Shown piece by piece: positions 1-5,945 of a stretch of DNA of 6,381 nucleotides. Numbering within the stretch: position 1 is the first letter of the stretch; every line of letters begins with the position of its first letter. Source of the stretch: Rhodospirillales bacterium (GTDB lineage Bacteria > Pseudomonadota > Alphaproteobacteria > Acetobacterales > Acetobacteraceae); the NCBI GenBank assembly GCA_028870815.1, contig JAGWOU010000115.1, positions 1-6,381 of the forward strand, written 5' to 3'. The position numbers were made by a program, and so were the translations under genes. Below the pieces are notes generated by a model that saw only the letters and a list, made by a program, of their open reading frames with translations, was not told where the DNA came from and did no database searches.

Positions 1-15
1 TTTGCCAGGCACGCG

Positions 16-1152
16 TTAGGCCGCCAACCCGGCAATCACCCGGTCCATAAACGCATCGCAAGCGTCCAGTTCATCTTGCGTGACATATTCATCAGGCCGG
101 TGCGCGCGGTCGATGCTGCCGGGGCCGCAAACCACCGCCGGCAAATGCAGTACTTCCTTGAACAGTCCGGCCTCCGTGCCGAACCCGATCTTGCCGGGCG
201 GTGAACCGGCGGCCTCGATCATCTTTCTGGCGAAAGCATCGTTTGCGGTTGTATCCAGCCCGGGATATTCGTTGGTGATCTCGATTTCGATGCTCCCCTT
301 GCCGTGGCGCGAAGTGATCTCCGCCGCCCGGCCCCGCAGCCGTTCTACCAGGACGGCAGGCTCGTCGCTCGCCACGTTGCGGATCTCGAATTCCATTTCG
401 CAGAACTCCGGCACAGTGTTCAGCACGGTACCGCCTCTGATAGTGCCGACATGCACACTCGTGGATGGGAATGGGAAGGCCTCGTCCCGCGGGCCGGTTT
501 GCGCGAGCTCGGCTTGCAGGGCTTCCGCGGCGCACACCATTTCCGCTGCCAGAGTGATCGCGTTGCACCCCAGCGTTGGATTGGCGGAGTGCGCGGCCAG
601 GCCAAAGCAGTTGATGCAACCAGAGAGTTTTCCCTTATGCCCCAGCGCTACTTTCTGCTCGGTCGGTTCACCGATCACGCAGCCTTCGGCCCGGAAATTC
701 TCCTTCGCCAACCGCGCCAGCATATCCCGCACGCCAATGCAGCCCACTTCCTCATCATAGGAAAAAGCGAGGTGCAGTGGGCGCGCGAGTTTGGATTTGT
801 CGGCCCGGGCAGCGGCGCTTAACGCGGCGGCAAGAAAGCCCTTCATGTCGCTGCTGCCGCGGCCATAGAGCTTCCGGTTCTTGCAGGTCAGAATGAACGG
901 GTCCGTGTTCCAGGCCTGGCCTGCCACCGGCACCACATCGCTATGACCGGAAAGCACGATGCCGGCACCTGTCTGTGGCCCGAAACTCGCCAGCAAATTC
1001 AATTTTCCTGGCTTTGCGCCAGCCATAATGTGAATCCGCCCGCCAGCGGCGGTGATCCGCCCGGCGCTCCAACGGATGAGCGCTTCATTGCTGTCGGCGC
1101 TGATGGTGGGAAAAGAAATGAGCGTGGCGAGGGTTTCTGCTGTGCTTATCAT
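16..1152 (-). CDS. argE: Acetylornithine deacetylase, ArgE type (M20 metallopeptidase family)
   Basis: This is a cytoplasmic zinc hydrolase of the M20/ArgE/DapE family. ArgE removes the acetyl group from N2-acetylornithine to give ornithine for arginine synthesis. Numbering from the chosen 378-residue start, all family metal and catalytic motifs are present. These are SGHSDVV (His70 ligand, Asp72), GRGSSDMKG (bridging Asp102), YDEE (general base Glu134, ligand Glu135), IGEPTE (ligand Glu162) and the C-terminal GPGSIDRAHRPDEY (ligand His351). The dimerisation-domain stretch around GLAAHSANP and the GTEAG motif also follow the ArgE subfamily rather than DapE. The frame stays open upstream to an ATG at 1230. 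I chose the ATG at 1152 because the extra 26 residues are basic and unlike the family, and the 1230 ATG has no ribosome site; the 1152 site is also weak. It diverges from the NCS1 permease. Many alphaproteobacteria make ornithine with ArgJ, so this copy could act on another N-acyl amino acid. The family is sure; the exact substrate is less so. Confidence 0.88.
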   Translation of the reverse strand: MISTAETLATLISFPTISADSNEALIRWSAGRITAAGGRIHIMAGAKPGKLNLLASFGPQTGAGIVLSGHSDVVPVAGQAWNTDPFILTCKNRKLYGRGSSDMKGFLAAALSAAARADKSKLARPLHLAFSYDEEVGCIGVRDMLARLAKENFRAEGCVIGEPTEQKVALGHKGKLSGCINCFGLAAHSANPTLGCNAITLAAEMVCAAEALQAELAQTGPRDEAFPFPSTSVHVGTIRGGTVLNTVPEFCEMEFEIRNVASDEPAVLVERLRGRAAEITSRHGKGSIEIEITNEYPGLDTTANDAFARKMIEAAGSPPGKIGFGTEAGLFKEVLHLPAVVCGPGSIDRAHRPDEYVTQDELDACDAFMDRVIAGLAA

Positions 1153-1330
1153 TTGTCCGAATCGTAGCGCGGCGCGGCTCCGTGGGGAAGCATTGTTTTT
1201 GCTGGTATCGGGGTGGAGAGGCCGGGCCATGCGTCAAACAGATGCACAGAGAAACGGTTGTCAGTGCTTCGGTAAATTCAAAGCAGAATAAAGTCGGATT
1301 AGTGTAAACTGCTTGTAACACATAATTATG

Positions 1331-1460
1331 GAACGCGCCGCGTTGACCGGGAGACTCTTGCAGTGAGAATTTGTTCGTTCAGCCCGGCATCGGGTCCGCT
1401 GCGGGCGGGAAGCGTTCTTCAAAAAAACCGCTCTCTTTATCTCAGCGCCGTCGTGGCGCC
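1331..1460 (+). promoter_or_regulatory. Candidate structured 5' leader of the NCS1 permease
   Basis: Several helices can be drawn by eye upstream of the permease. GAACGC (1331-1336) can close the region by pairing with GCGTTC (1412-1417), or AACGC (1332-1336) can fold locally on GCGTT (1340-1344) with a 3-base loop; the two are mutually exclusive. CCCG/CGGG (1383-1386 with 1391-1394, loop GCAT) competes with CCGGG/CCCGG (1347-1351 with 1383-1387). A further hairpin, GCGCC/GGCGC (1445-1449 with 1455-1459), lies 15 bases before the AAGGA ribosome site. I do not recognise a known riboswitch consensus; purine and TPP cores were looked for and not found. Short GC pairings arise often by chance in such DNA, so this is a hypothesis. 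Confidence 0.3.
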
Positions 1461-1474
1461 CTACCCCCAACGTT

Positions 1475-1479
1475 AAGGA
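1475..1479 (+). promoter_or_regulatory. Ribosome binding site of the NCS1 permease
   Basis: AAGGA lies 8 bases before the ATG at 1488. It decides the start in favour of this ATG over the TTG at 1371, which is in the same frame but has no comparable site and would add 39 basic, low-complexity residues before the conserved protein. Confidence 0.75.
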
Positions 1480-1487
1480 TCACGTCC

Positions 1488-2870
1488 ATGGGCACCGAAT
1501 CCCCGGGCAGAGTCGAGCAACATACCATCTATCAGATCCCGCTGGACCAGCGCCACGGCACCTGGAAGGACCTGTTCACCATCTGGTTCGGCTCGAACAT
1601 CATGATGCTGACCATCGTCACCGGCGCGCTGGCCAGTTCGGTGTTCAAGCTCGATTTCATGAGTTCCTGCCTGTCGATCATCGTGGGCAATCTGGCGGGT
1701 GCCGTGTTCATGGCGCTGCATTCGGCGCAAGGGCCGCAGTTGGGTGTGCCGCAGATGGTGCAGACGAGAGGGCAGTTCGGCACCATCGGCGCGGTGCTGG
1801 TGGTGGCCATCGTCATCGTCATGTATGTGGGCTTCCTGGCCTCCAACATCGTGCTGGGCGGGCAGTCTCTGCATACCATCGCCGGCGGTATCAATGAGCA
1901 TGTGCTCATCGTCTTTATCGCGGTCGTCAGCGTCATCGCCACCATTTTCGGTCATGACCTCATCCACGCCTATGCGCGTTTCCTTACCTGGGCCTCGGGT
2001 TTTGCCCTTCTTCTCTCATTCGTATGGATCGTCGCAATCCATGGCCTGCCCGGAAACTTCATGACGATGAACGGCTTCAGTGCCGCAGGTTTCTTCAGCA
2101 TGGTTTCCGTCGGCGCGCTGTGGCAGATCGCTTATGCGCCCTATGTGTCGGATTATAGCCGCTATATGCCGCATGACACAGGCGCCAAGCAGGCATTTTG
2201 GGCTTCTTATTGGGGCTGTTCCCTCGGCTCTATTTTGCCGATGATCCTGGGTGCGCTGCTCGGCCTCGTCGCCGCCAATGGCGATCCTGTCGGCGGGCTT
2301 ACCACCTTCACCGGCGCTGCCGCCATTCCTATCGTCGTCATCTTCTCCGTCGGCATTGCCGGCACCAATGCGATGAACCTTTACTGTGGCGTGCTCTCCA
2401 CCATTACGCTCGTCCACACCTTCGTGCCTTCATGGAAAGCGGGGGCCACGGCGCGCACTGTCACCGCCATCGTCATTACGCTCATCGGCCTTGCCATCGC
2501 GCTGTTCGCGGCGGGCAATTTCCTCACCAACTATACAAACTTCATCCTGCTGCTGCTCTATGTGCTGGTGCCATGGACGGCGATCAACCTCGTGGATTTC
2601 TACCTCGTCCGCCATGGTGATTATGATGTGGCGGCCTTCTTCACTGCTGAGGGCGGCGTGTACGGGCGATTCAATAAATCAGCGATCTTCTGCTATATCC
2701 TTGGCATTCTCATCCAGTTGCCCTTCGTTTCCACCGATCTGTACACTGGCCCCGTCGCCAAGGCGCTGGACGGTGTGGATTTGTCCTGGATCGTCGGCAT
2801 CGCGGTCATCAGCCCGATCTATTATTTCATGGCCCGCAAGGCGTCGTCCAATCTGGCGGCGGCGGAATGA
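1488..2870 (+). CDS. NCS1-family nucleobase:cation symporter (purine/cytosine permease type)
   Basis: This 460-residue inner-membrane transporter belongs to the nucleobase:cation symporter-1 family, which imports cytosine, purines, uracil, allantoin, hydantoins or thiamine precursors with Na+ or H+. About twelve hydrophobic segments can be counted, near residues 33-53, 57-77, 100-123, 139-155, 165-187, 202-220, 237-262, 278-306, 322-342, 345-370, 398-414 and 433-449, which fits the family. Family sequence hallmarks are the WFGSN entry to helix 1 (33-37), the GPQLGVPQM loop and following Gln-Thr-Arg-Gly (82-95), YAPYVSDYSRYMP (216-228) and PWTAINLVDFYLVRHGDYD (362-380). The last two resemble the purine/cytosine (CodB/Fcy2-like) branch more than the hydantoin (Mhp1) branch, but substrate cannot be read from sequence alone. 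No cytosine deaminase, hydantoinase or urease gene lies in the window to settle it. It diverges from the ArgE-like gene and may have a structured leader. The family is sure; the substrate is open. Confidence 0.92.
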   Translation: MGTESPGRVEQHTIYQIPLDQRHGTWKDLFTIWFGSNIMMLTIVTGALASSVFKLDFMSSCLSIIVGNLAGAVFMALHSAQGPQLGVPQMVQTRGQFGTIGAVLVVAIVIVMYVGFLASNIVLGGQSLHTIAGGINEHVLIVFIAVVSVIATIFGHDLIHAYARFLTWASGFALLLSFVWIVAIHGLPGNFMTMNGFSAAGFFSMVSVGALWQIAYAPYVSDYSRYMPHDTGAKQAFWASYWGCSLGSILPMILGALLGLVAANGDPVGGLTTFTGAAAIPIVVIFSVGIAGTNAMNLYCGVLSTITLVHTFVPSWKAGATARTVTAIVITLIGLAIALFAAGNFLTNYTNFILLLLYVLVPWTAINLVDFYLVRHGDYDVAAFFTAEGGVYGRFNKSAIFCYILGILIQLPFVSTDLYTGPVAKALDGVDLSWIVGIAVISPIYYFMARKASSNLAAAE

Positions 2871-2875
2871 CACCC

Positions 2876-2971
2876 ATGATGGGCCACGATCTGCGGGTAG
2901 ATCAGGCGCATATGTCTGACCATTTTGCCACGCGCAATTACGGTGTGCCGGGTGCTTTGCCCGCGGCCTGA
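2876..2971 (+). CDS. Possible 31-residue small ORF behind the permease
   Basis: Five bases after the permease stop, a double ATG (2876 and 2879) opens a frame that ends with TGA at 2969-2971. A GGCGGA stretch about 9 bases upstream, inside the last permease codons, could serve as a ribosome site and allow coupled translation. The peptide is polar with several His residues (starting MMGHDLRVDQAHMSDHF), has no membrane segment or signal peptide, and resembles nothing I recognise. It may equally be chance, or the remnant of a downstream gene. Its end lies 4 bases before the convergent DUF3465-like stop. Confidence 0.25.
   Translation: MMGHDLRVDQAHMSDHFATRNYGVPGALPAA
2949..2963. terminator. Weak hairpin between convergent genes
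   Basis: CGGGT (2949-2953) can pair with GCCCG (2959-2963), including one G-U pair, around a GCTTT loop in the 105 bases between the convergent permease and DUF3465-like genes. There is no T-run on either side, so it would be a poor intrinsic terminator. It also lies inside the possible small ORF. It is the only candidate seen in this gap. Confidence 0.2.
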
Positions 2972-2975
2972 AGCC

Positions 2976-3461
2976 TCACCACAAATTGCAGTATTCGTCT
3001 GAACCTTCCAGATTCCGGCCCGGCAGCATGTCCGGGCCGATTTCTTTCAGCCAGCCATTGGGCGCGTTGTGCCGGGGCACATCGCCGCAATTGGTATGCA
3101 CCCAATCCATGCCCATTCGTCCGTATTTGGTTTGGTAGAGCTTGCCGCAGAGAGAGATCCTGTCGCCTGGATGCAGCGATGAAAGCGGTGCCGGCACCGC
3201 GTTCGGCACGGTATCGTAGCCGGAGGCGAATACGTTATCAGCGCGGATGTCGTAACGCTGCCCATCATCCCCGTTCAGCAGAATTTTGGTGTGTGAGAGG
3301 GCGATGCCATGGCGGAACTCCCGCGCCCGCACATAAAACGGCCCATGCGCGATGGTGCCGGTTAGGTAGCTACCGCCTTGCGCCGCGCATTGCCCCGCGG
3401 CATCAGCCCTGGCGGCACCGGCGGCGCAAAGACAGAGCAGAAAGATGAACAGGCGCGCCAT
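2976..3461 (-). CDS. Exported DUF3465-like protein of unknown function
   Basis: This is a 161-residue protein with an N-terminal signal peptide: MAR, a hydrophobic core from Leu4 to about Gly15, and a likely cleavage after ARA at residue 19. The mature protein should be periplasmic. From about residue 33 to 139 the pattern resembles the small uncharacterised DUF3465 family: a GTI start, a GDDGQRYDI segment (64-72), LHPGDRISLCGKLY (96-109), then Asp-Trp-Val-His-Thr (119-123) and an HNAPNGWL segment (131-138). Such an arrangement of short strands suggests a small beta-barrel, but I know of no assigned function. Four cysteines remain after cleavage (25, 105, 125, 158), enough for two disulfides. 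The frame stays open upstream to an ATG at 3737, overlapping the reductase coding region. I chose 3461 because it places the signal peptide at the start, although no clear ribosome site precedes it. It diverges from the reductase across 91 bases. The coding call is firm; the family match was made by eye. Confidence 0.78.
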   Translation of the reverse strand: MARLFIFLLCLCAAGAARADAAGQCAAQGGSYLTGTIAHGPFYVRAREFRHGIALSHTKILLNGDDGQRYDIRADNVFASGYDTVPNAVPAPLSSLHPGDRISLCGKLYQTKYGRMGMDWVHTNCGDVPRHNAPNGWLKEIGPDMLPGRNLEGSDEYCNLW

Positions 3462-3552
3462 GGCGGCGTTTTTATCACGGGCATCCTGCCCGCCAAAGTT
3501 GTTTCCTCGCCCCGCAATGCCCATGTGAGCGCCGCATGACAGGGAGAGAGGT
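3462..3552. promoter_or_regulatory. Divergent promoter gap between DUF3465-like and reductase genes
   Basis: These 91 bases separate two divergent starts and must carry at least the reductase promoter unless it lies within the neighbouring gene. A purine-rich run just before 3553 (GGGAG at 3542-3546 and GAGAGG at 3546-3551) is the reductase ribosome site. I see no clear -35/-10 pair or operator palindrome. Confidence 0.4.
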
Positions 3553-4413
3553 ATGAGCCAGATCGATGCGCAGCAAGCGGGCACATTCAAAATCGGCGGA
3601 GATATGGAAGTCGTCCGCCTTGGCTTCGGCGCCATGCGCATTACTGGCCCCGGCGTATGGGGCGCGCCGCAAGACCGTGAGGAGGCGCTGCGCACACTGC
3701 GCCGCGTGCCCGAGCTTGGGATCGATTTCATTGACACCGCCGATTCTTATGGCCCGGAGATATCGGAGTTACTCATCCGTGAGGCGCTTCACCCGTATGG
3801 CAAATTGCGCGTGGCCACCAAGGGCGGCCTTGTCCGCCCTGGCCCCAATAACTGGCAGCCAAAGGGCAAGCCGGAATACCTGATCGGCCAAGCCCGCCGC
3901 AGCCGGGAGCTTCTCGGCGTTGAGGTCATCGACCTTTGGCAACTTCACCGCATAGACCCAAAAGTGCCGGCGGACGAGCAATTCGCCGCCATCCGCACGC
4001 TTCTTGATGAAGGCATCGTCCGGCATGCGGGTCTCAGCGAGGTCTCCGTGTCGCAGATCGAGGCAGCGAAAAAGATATTCCCCGTCGCCACGGTGCAGAA
4101 CCGTTATAATTTGTCAGACCGTGGCAGCGAGGACGTGCTGGATTATTGCGAGCGGCAGAATATTGGCTTCATCCCCTGGTATCCGCTTGCCGCCGGTGAT
4201 CTGGCGGGGCCGGGCACGGCGCTGGACGGCATTACCAAGGCGCATAACGCCAGCCCGGGGCAGATCGCGCTCGCCTGGCTGCTTCAGCGCAGCAAGGTCA
4301 TTTTGCCCATCCCTGGCACGGGCAAAGTGAAGCACCTGGAGGAGAATACCGCCGCCGCTTCCATCCGGCTCACGCAGGAGGATGTGAAGGCGCTGGACGC
4401 GGCGGGGCGTTAG
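3553..4413 (+). CDS. Aldo/keto reductase, YdbC/PdxI-like (possible pyridoxal reductase)
   Basis: This 286-residue cytoplasmic NADPH-dependent oxidoreductase has the TIM-barrel aldo/keto reductase fold and reduces an aldehyde or ketone to the alcohol. The complete catalytic tetrad is visible: Asp61 and Tyr66 in DTADSYG, Lys90 in VATKGG and His132 in WQLHRID. VQNRYNLSDR (181-190), the IPWYPLAAG strand (207-215) and the cofactor-binding PIPGTGKVKHLEEN (252-265) follow the family. The start (LGFGAMRITGPGVWGAPQDR) and the Leu-Val-Arg-Pro-Gly-Pro stretch with its TRP after the Lys motif closely resemble E. coli YdbC, later named PdxI, an NADPH-dependent pyridoxal reductase of vitamin B6 salvage. 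That substrate is inferred by similarity recalled from memory; a general detoxifying reductase remains possible. The length is normal and the ribosome site good. Its TAG stop overlaps the stop of the convergent lipocalin gene, so no terminator fits between them. Confidence 0.92.
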   Translation: MSQIDAQQAGTFKIGGDMEVVRLGFGAMRITGPGVWGAPQDREEALRTLRRVPELGIDFIDTADSYGPEISELLIREALHPYGKLRVATKGGLVRPGPNNWQPKGKPEYLIGQARRSRELLGVEVIDLWQLHRIDPKVPADEQFAAIRTLLDEGIVRHAGLSEVSVSQIEAAKKIFPVATVQNRYNLSDRGSEDVLDYCERQNIGFIPWYPLAAGDLAGPGTALDGITKAHNASPGQIALAWLLQRSKVILPIPGTGKVKHLEENTAAASIRLTQEDVKALDAAGR

Positions 4414-4976
4414 CTGCCGCCGCCGGGGGGAAAGCGTGCCGGATATTCCAACGGCCCATCATAGCCAAGCGCTCTCACTTTCGCCGTCAGCCTATTTATT
4501 TCGCTTTGCGGCGGGTCCGGGTTGCGGCTGAGTATGGACACGATATGCATGTTCGGGGTGGCGACGATGAACCAGCCATAATCCTTGCCATGGTCCAAAA
4601 TCCAATAGGTGTAGGGTAGGGTGAAAATGCCCCACACATGGTAGCGCACCGAAATCTTGTTGTTTTGCCCTGGGTTCAACACCGCAACCGTGCCCTGGAA
4701 GGCGCGCTCCTTGCCCTCGGGCGTGCCGGTATGGCAGGCGTCGCGTTGCACCAGCTTGCCTTGGGCGTTGGCCAGATAGGTGGTGGTGCCGGCCACGCAG
4801 CCATCGGTCAGCTTCGTTGGTTCCCGGCCGATCTCATACCATCGCCCGGTATAAAGCCGTGCCATATTCACGCTTTTCACCGGCTCGGGCGCCTGTGGGC
4901 CAGATGGCGCGGCGGCGCAGCCCGCCAGCGGGAGGATTAACGGCAGCGCAAGGCGCCAGCGATATGGTTTGGTCAT
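4410..4976 (-). CDS. blc: Bacterial lipocalin lipoprotein, Blc type
   Basis: This is a 188-residue membrane-anchored lipocalin, a beta-barrel binder of fatty acids or lysophospholipids thought to act at the outer membrane in envelope stress and lipid turnover. The N-terminus is a lipoprotein signal: positive Lys/Arg residues, a short hydrophobic run, and the lipobox Leu-Ala-Gly-Cys with acylated Cys20. Residue 21 is Ala, which favours outer-membrane sorting under the +2 rule. Lipocalin motif 1 follows as TGRWYEIGR (43-51, Gly44 and Trp46). The later YWILDHGKDYGWFIVATPN and SILSRNPDPP segments match the Blc family's last strands and its conserved Ser-Arg-Pro region. The frame is open to an ATG at 5030, but this would put 18 residues before the signal. 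The ATG at 4976 has a GGAT about 2 bases upstream, which is rather close. The Pro/Gly-rich end (FPPGGGS) is unusual but short. It diverges from the DUF6065-like gene and collides with the reductase. Confidence 0.92.
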   Translation of the reverse strand: MTKPYRWRLALPLILPLAGCAAAPSGPQAPEPVKSVNMARLYTGRWYEIGREPTKLTDGCVAGTTTYLANAQGKLVQRDACHTGTPEGKERAFQGTVAVLNPGQNNKISVRYHVWGIFTLPYTYWILDHGKDYGWFIVATPNMHIVSILSRNPDPPQSEINRLTAKVRALGYDGPLEYPARFPPGGGS

Positions 4977-5157
4977 GCATCCAATACGCGGCCAAAGCGT
5001 TGCCGGATCATCCCATTCGCCCGGGAACATGTTTGTGTCTTATGTTTAATCCGCGCATACCGGGGTTTTGCCATGCCGTGCATTTGCGTTGCGGGCTGTC
5101 CCCGTGCTGTAGAAGCCGTTTTACAGCTTCGCTTCGCAGGCTTTCGGGAACGTCATC
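4977..5157. promoter_or_regulatory. Divergent intergenic region, lipocalin / DUF6065-like
   Basis: This 181-base gap holds the start regions of two divergent genes. An AT-richer patch at about 5031-5050 is the most likely place for a promoter, but I cannot match a clean -35/-10 pair on either strand. Near the plus-strand gene, GCTGTA (5106-5111) can pair with TACAGC (5122-5127). GAAGC (5112-5116) can instead pair with GCTTC (5126-5130), and the two hairpins exclude each other. GGGAA at 5146-5150 is a plausible ribosome site for the ATG at 5158. Confidence 0.4.
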
Positions 5158-5898
5158 ATGAGCATCGTCAAATATCGTTTATATCAGCCGCGCCTTGCGC
5201 CTCGCCGCACGAAAGTCGTGGTGCCCGGCTGGGGCGGTGAAAAGCAGCCCCGGCAGGACGGTTCTCACGAACAAGGATGGCATTGCCTGCCTTTTGTCGA
5301 GGGCGCGCAATATGGGATTGAAATTTTTTACCCGCATGAGAATGAGCTGCGCGTTTCCCGCCAGAATGGGAAATTCGTCTTCGATGGCGATTTCGGGCCT
5401 TCGCCCAGCCCTGGCCTGCAATGGCCGCCTTTTCGCGATTTCGGCGCGGATTATTACACCTACCAGCTTTTACTGGACCTGAAGGTGCCGGAGGGCCTAG
5501 CCATCCGCACCGAGCCGCATCCGCGTTATTATCTCAGTGCCGCGAATGATGTGCCGCTCGCCGTGCCGGCATTGCTGCGCACCTCCTGGTGGCCGATGAT
5601 CAATTTCGTCGTGTTCAAGGCCCCGCCTGAAGGTGGCGTGCACATTTTCCGCCCCGGCGAGCCGTTTATGCAGATTTGCATTCTGCCAACCGAGCCTGAC
5701 TTCACTCTTGAACCAATGACCGAGGAGGAAGCCGCTGAGCGCGAGATGCAGTCACGGCGTATCCACGCCAGCCGTGACACGCTGGGCCAGGACACGCGAG
5801 GGACCTCATCAACCAATACCGTGTTCGACGGCACGTATCGCCGTATCCTCGGAGCCGCCCGGGCAAGAGACCGGACGGCTGGAGATGAGGAAGGCTAG
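5158..5898 (+). CDS. DUF6065-like protein of unknown function
   Basis: This 246-residue soluble protein has no signal peptide or membrane segment. The order of segments resembles the uncharacterised DUF6065 family. An early WHCLPF (41-46) is followed by a YGIEIFYP strand (52-59). Then come a Glu-Pro-His-Pro-Arg-Tyr-Tyr segment (119-125), a change to hydrophobic strands with paired Trp144-Trp145 (SWWPMINFVVF), and GGVHIFRPGEPFMQICILP (159-177). The alternation of strands and the His-x-Phe-x-Pro-Gly-Glu-Pro stretch recall a beta-sandwich or cupin-like fold, but I see no complete metal-binding set. From about residue 187 the chain becomes charged and probably helical (EEEAAEREMQSRR), ending in a polar tail. 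I do not know a function. The start has a fair ribosome site, and the stop lies 21 bases before a hairpin terminator. The family assignment is from memory of the motif pattern. Confidence 0.8.
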   Translation: MSIVKYRLYQPRLAPRRTKVVVPGWGGEKQPRQDGSHEQGWHCLPFVEGAQYGIEIFYPHENELRVSRQNGKFVFDGDFGPSPSPGLQWPPFRDFGADYYTYQLLLDLKVPEGLAIRTEPHPRYYLSAANDVPLAVPALLRTSWWPMINFVVFKAPPEGGVHIFRPGEPFMQICILPTEPDFTLEPMTEEEAAEREMQSRRIHASRDTLGQDTRGTSSTNTVFDGTYRRILGAARARDRTAGDEEG

Positions 5899-5919
5899 AG
5901 CCAACGGCCTTGAATTTGC

Positions 5920-5945
5920 AAAGCCGCGCTACTTCATGCGGCTTT
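5920..5945. terminator. Bidirectional hairpin terminator
   Basis: AAAGCCGC (5920-5927) and GCGGCTTT (5938-5945) form a perfect 8-base stem around a 10-base loop between two convergent genes. The stem ends in A/T pairs on both strands, so each transcript has a short U-run at its 3' side (GCGGCTTT followed by AGTTAA on plus, by GCAAATT on minus). The right arm overlaps the TAA stop of the minus-strand gene at 5944-5946. The U-runs are short, so termination may be partial. Confidence 0.6.

Larger units (their letters stand above)
1153..1487. promoter_or_regulatory. Divergent intergenic region between argE-like gene and NCS1 permease
   Basis: These 335 bases separate the starts of two divergent genes and must contain promoters for both. 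The left and middle part (about 1260-1330) is AT-richer than its surroundings and includes CATAAT at 1321-1326, which resembles a -10 box for the plus strand, but no good -35 box lies at the right distance. From 1331 onward the DNA is GC-rich and full of self-complementary segments, described separately as a possible leader structure. I see no convincing gene here. The permease reading frame stays open back to a TTG at 1371, but that extension is not needed. Confidence 0.6.

Noticed and set aside
80..822. Two long plus-strand open frames inside the ArgE-like gene (80-760 and 304-822)
   Set aside because: They are antisense to a gene with all M20 motifs, their translations are low-complexity Ser/Arg/Pro-rich, and neither has a recognisable domain. 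They are GC-driven shadows.
1386..1401. Possible sigma-54 promoter (GG, 10 bases, GC) ahead of the permease
   Set aside because: The spacing fits but the flanking bases match the TGGCAC and TTGC consensus poorly, and such pairs are frequent in GC-rich DNA.
1371..1487. N-terminal extension of the permease from a TTG at 1371
   Set aside because: The extra 39 residues are basic and unlike the family, and AAGGA supports the ATG at 1488 instead.
1473..1967. Minus-strand His/Asp-rich frames opposite the permease
   Set aside because: They mirror hydrophobic membrane-segment codons of the permease (Ile/Val codons read as Asp/Asn/His in antisense), a common artefact.
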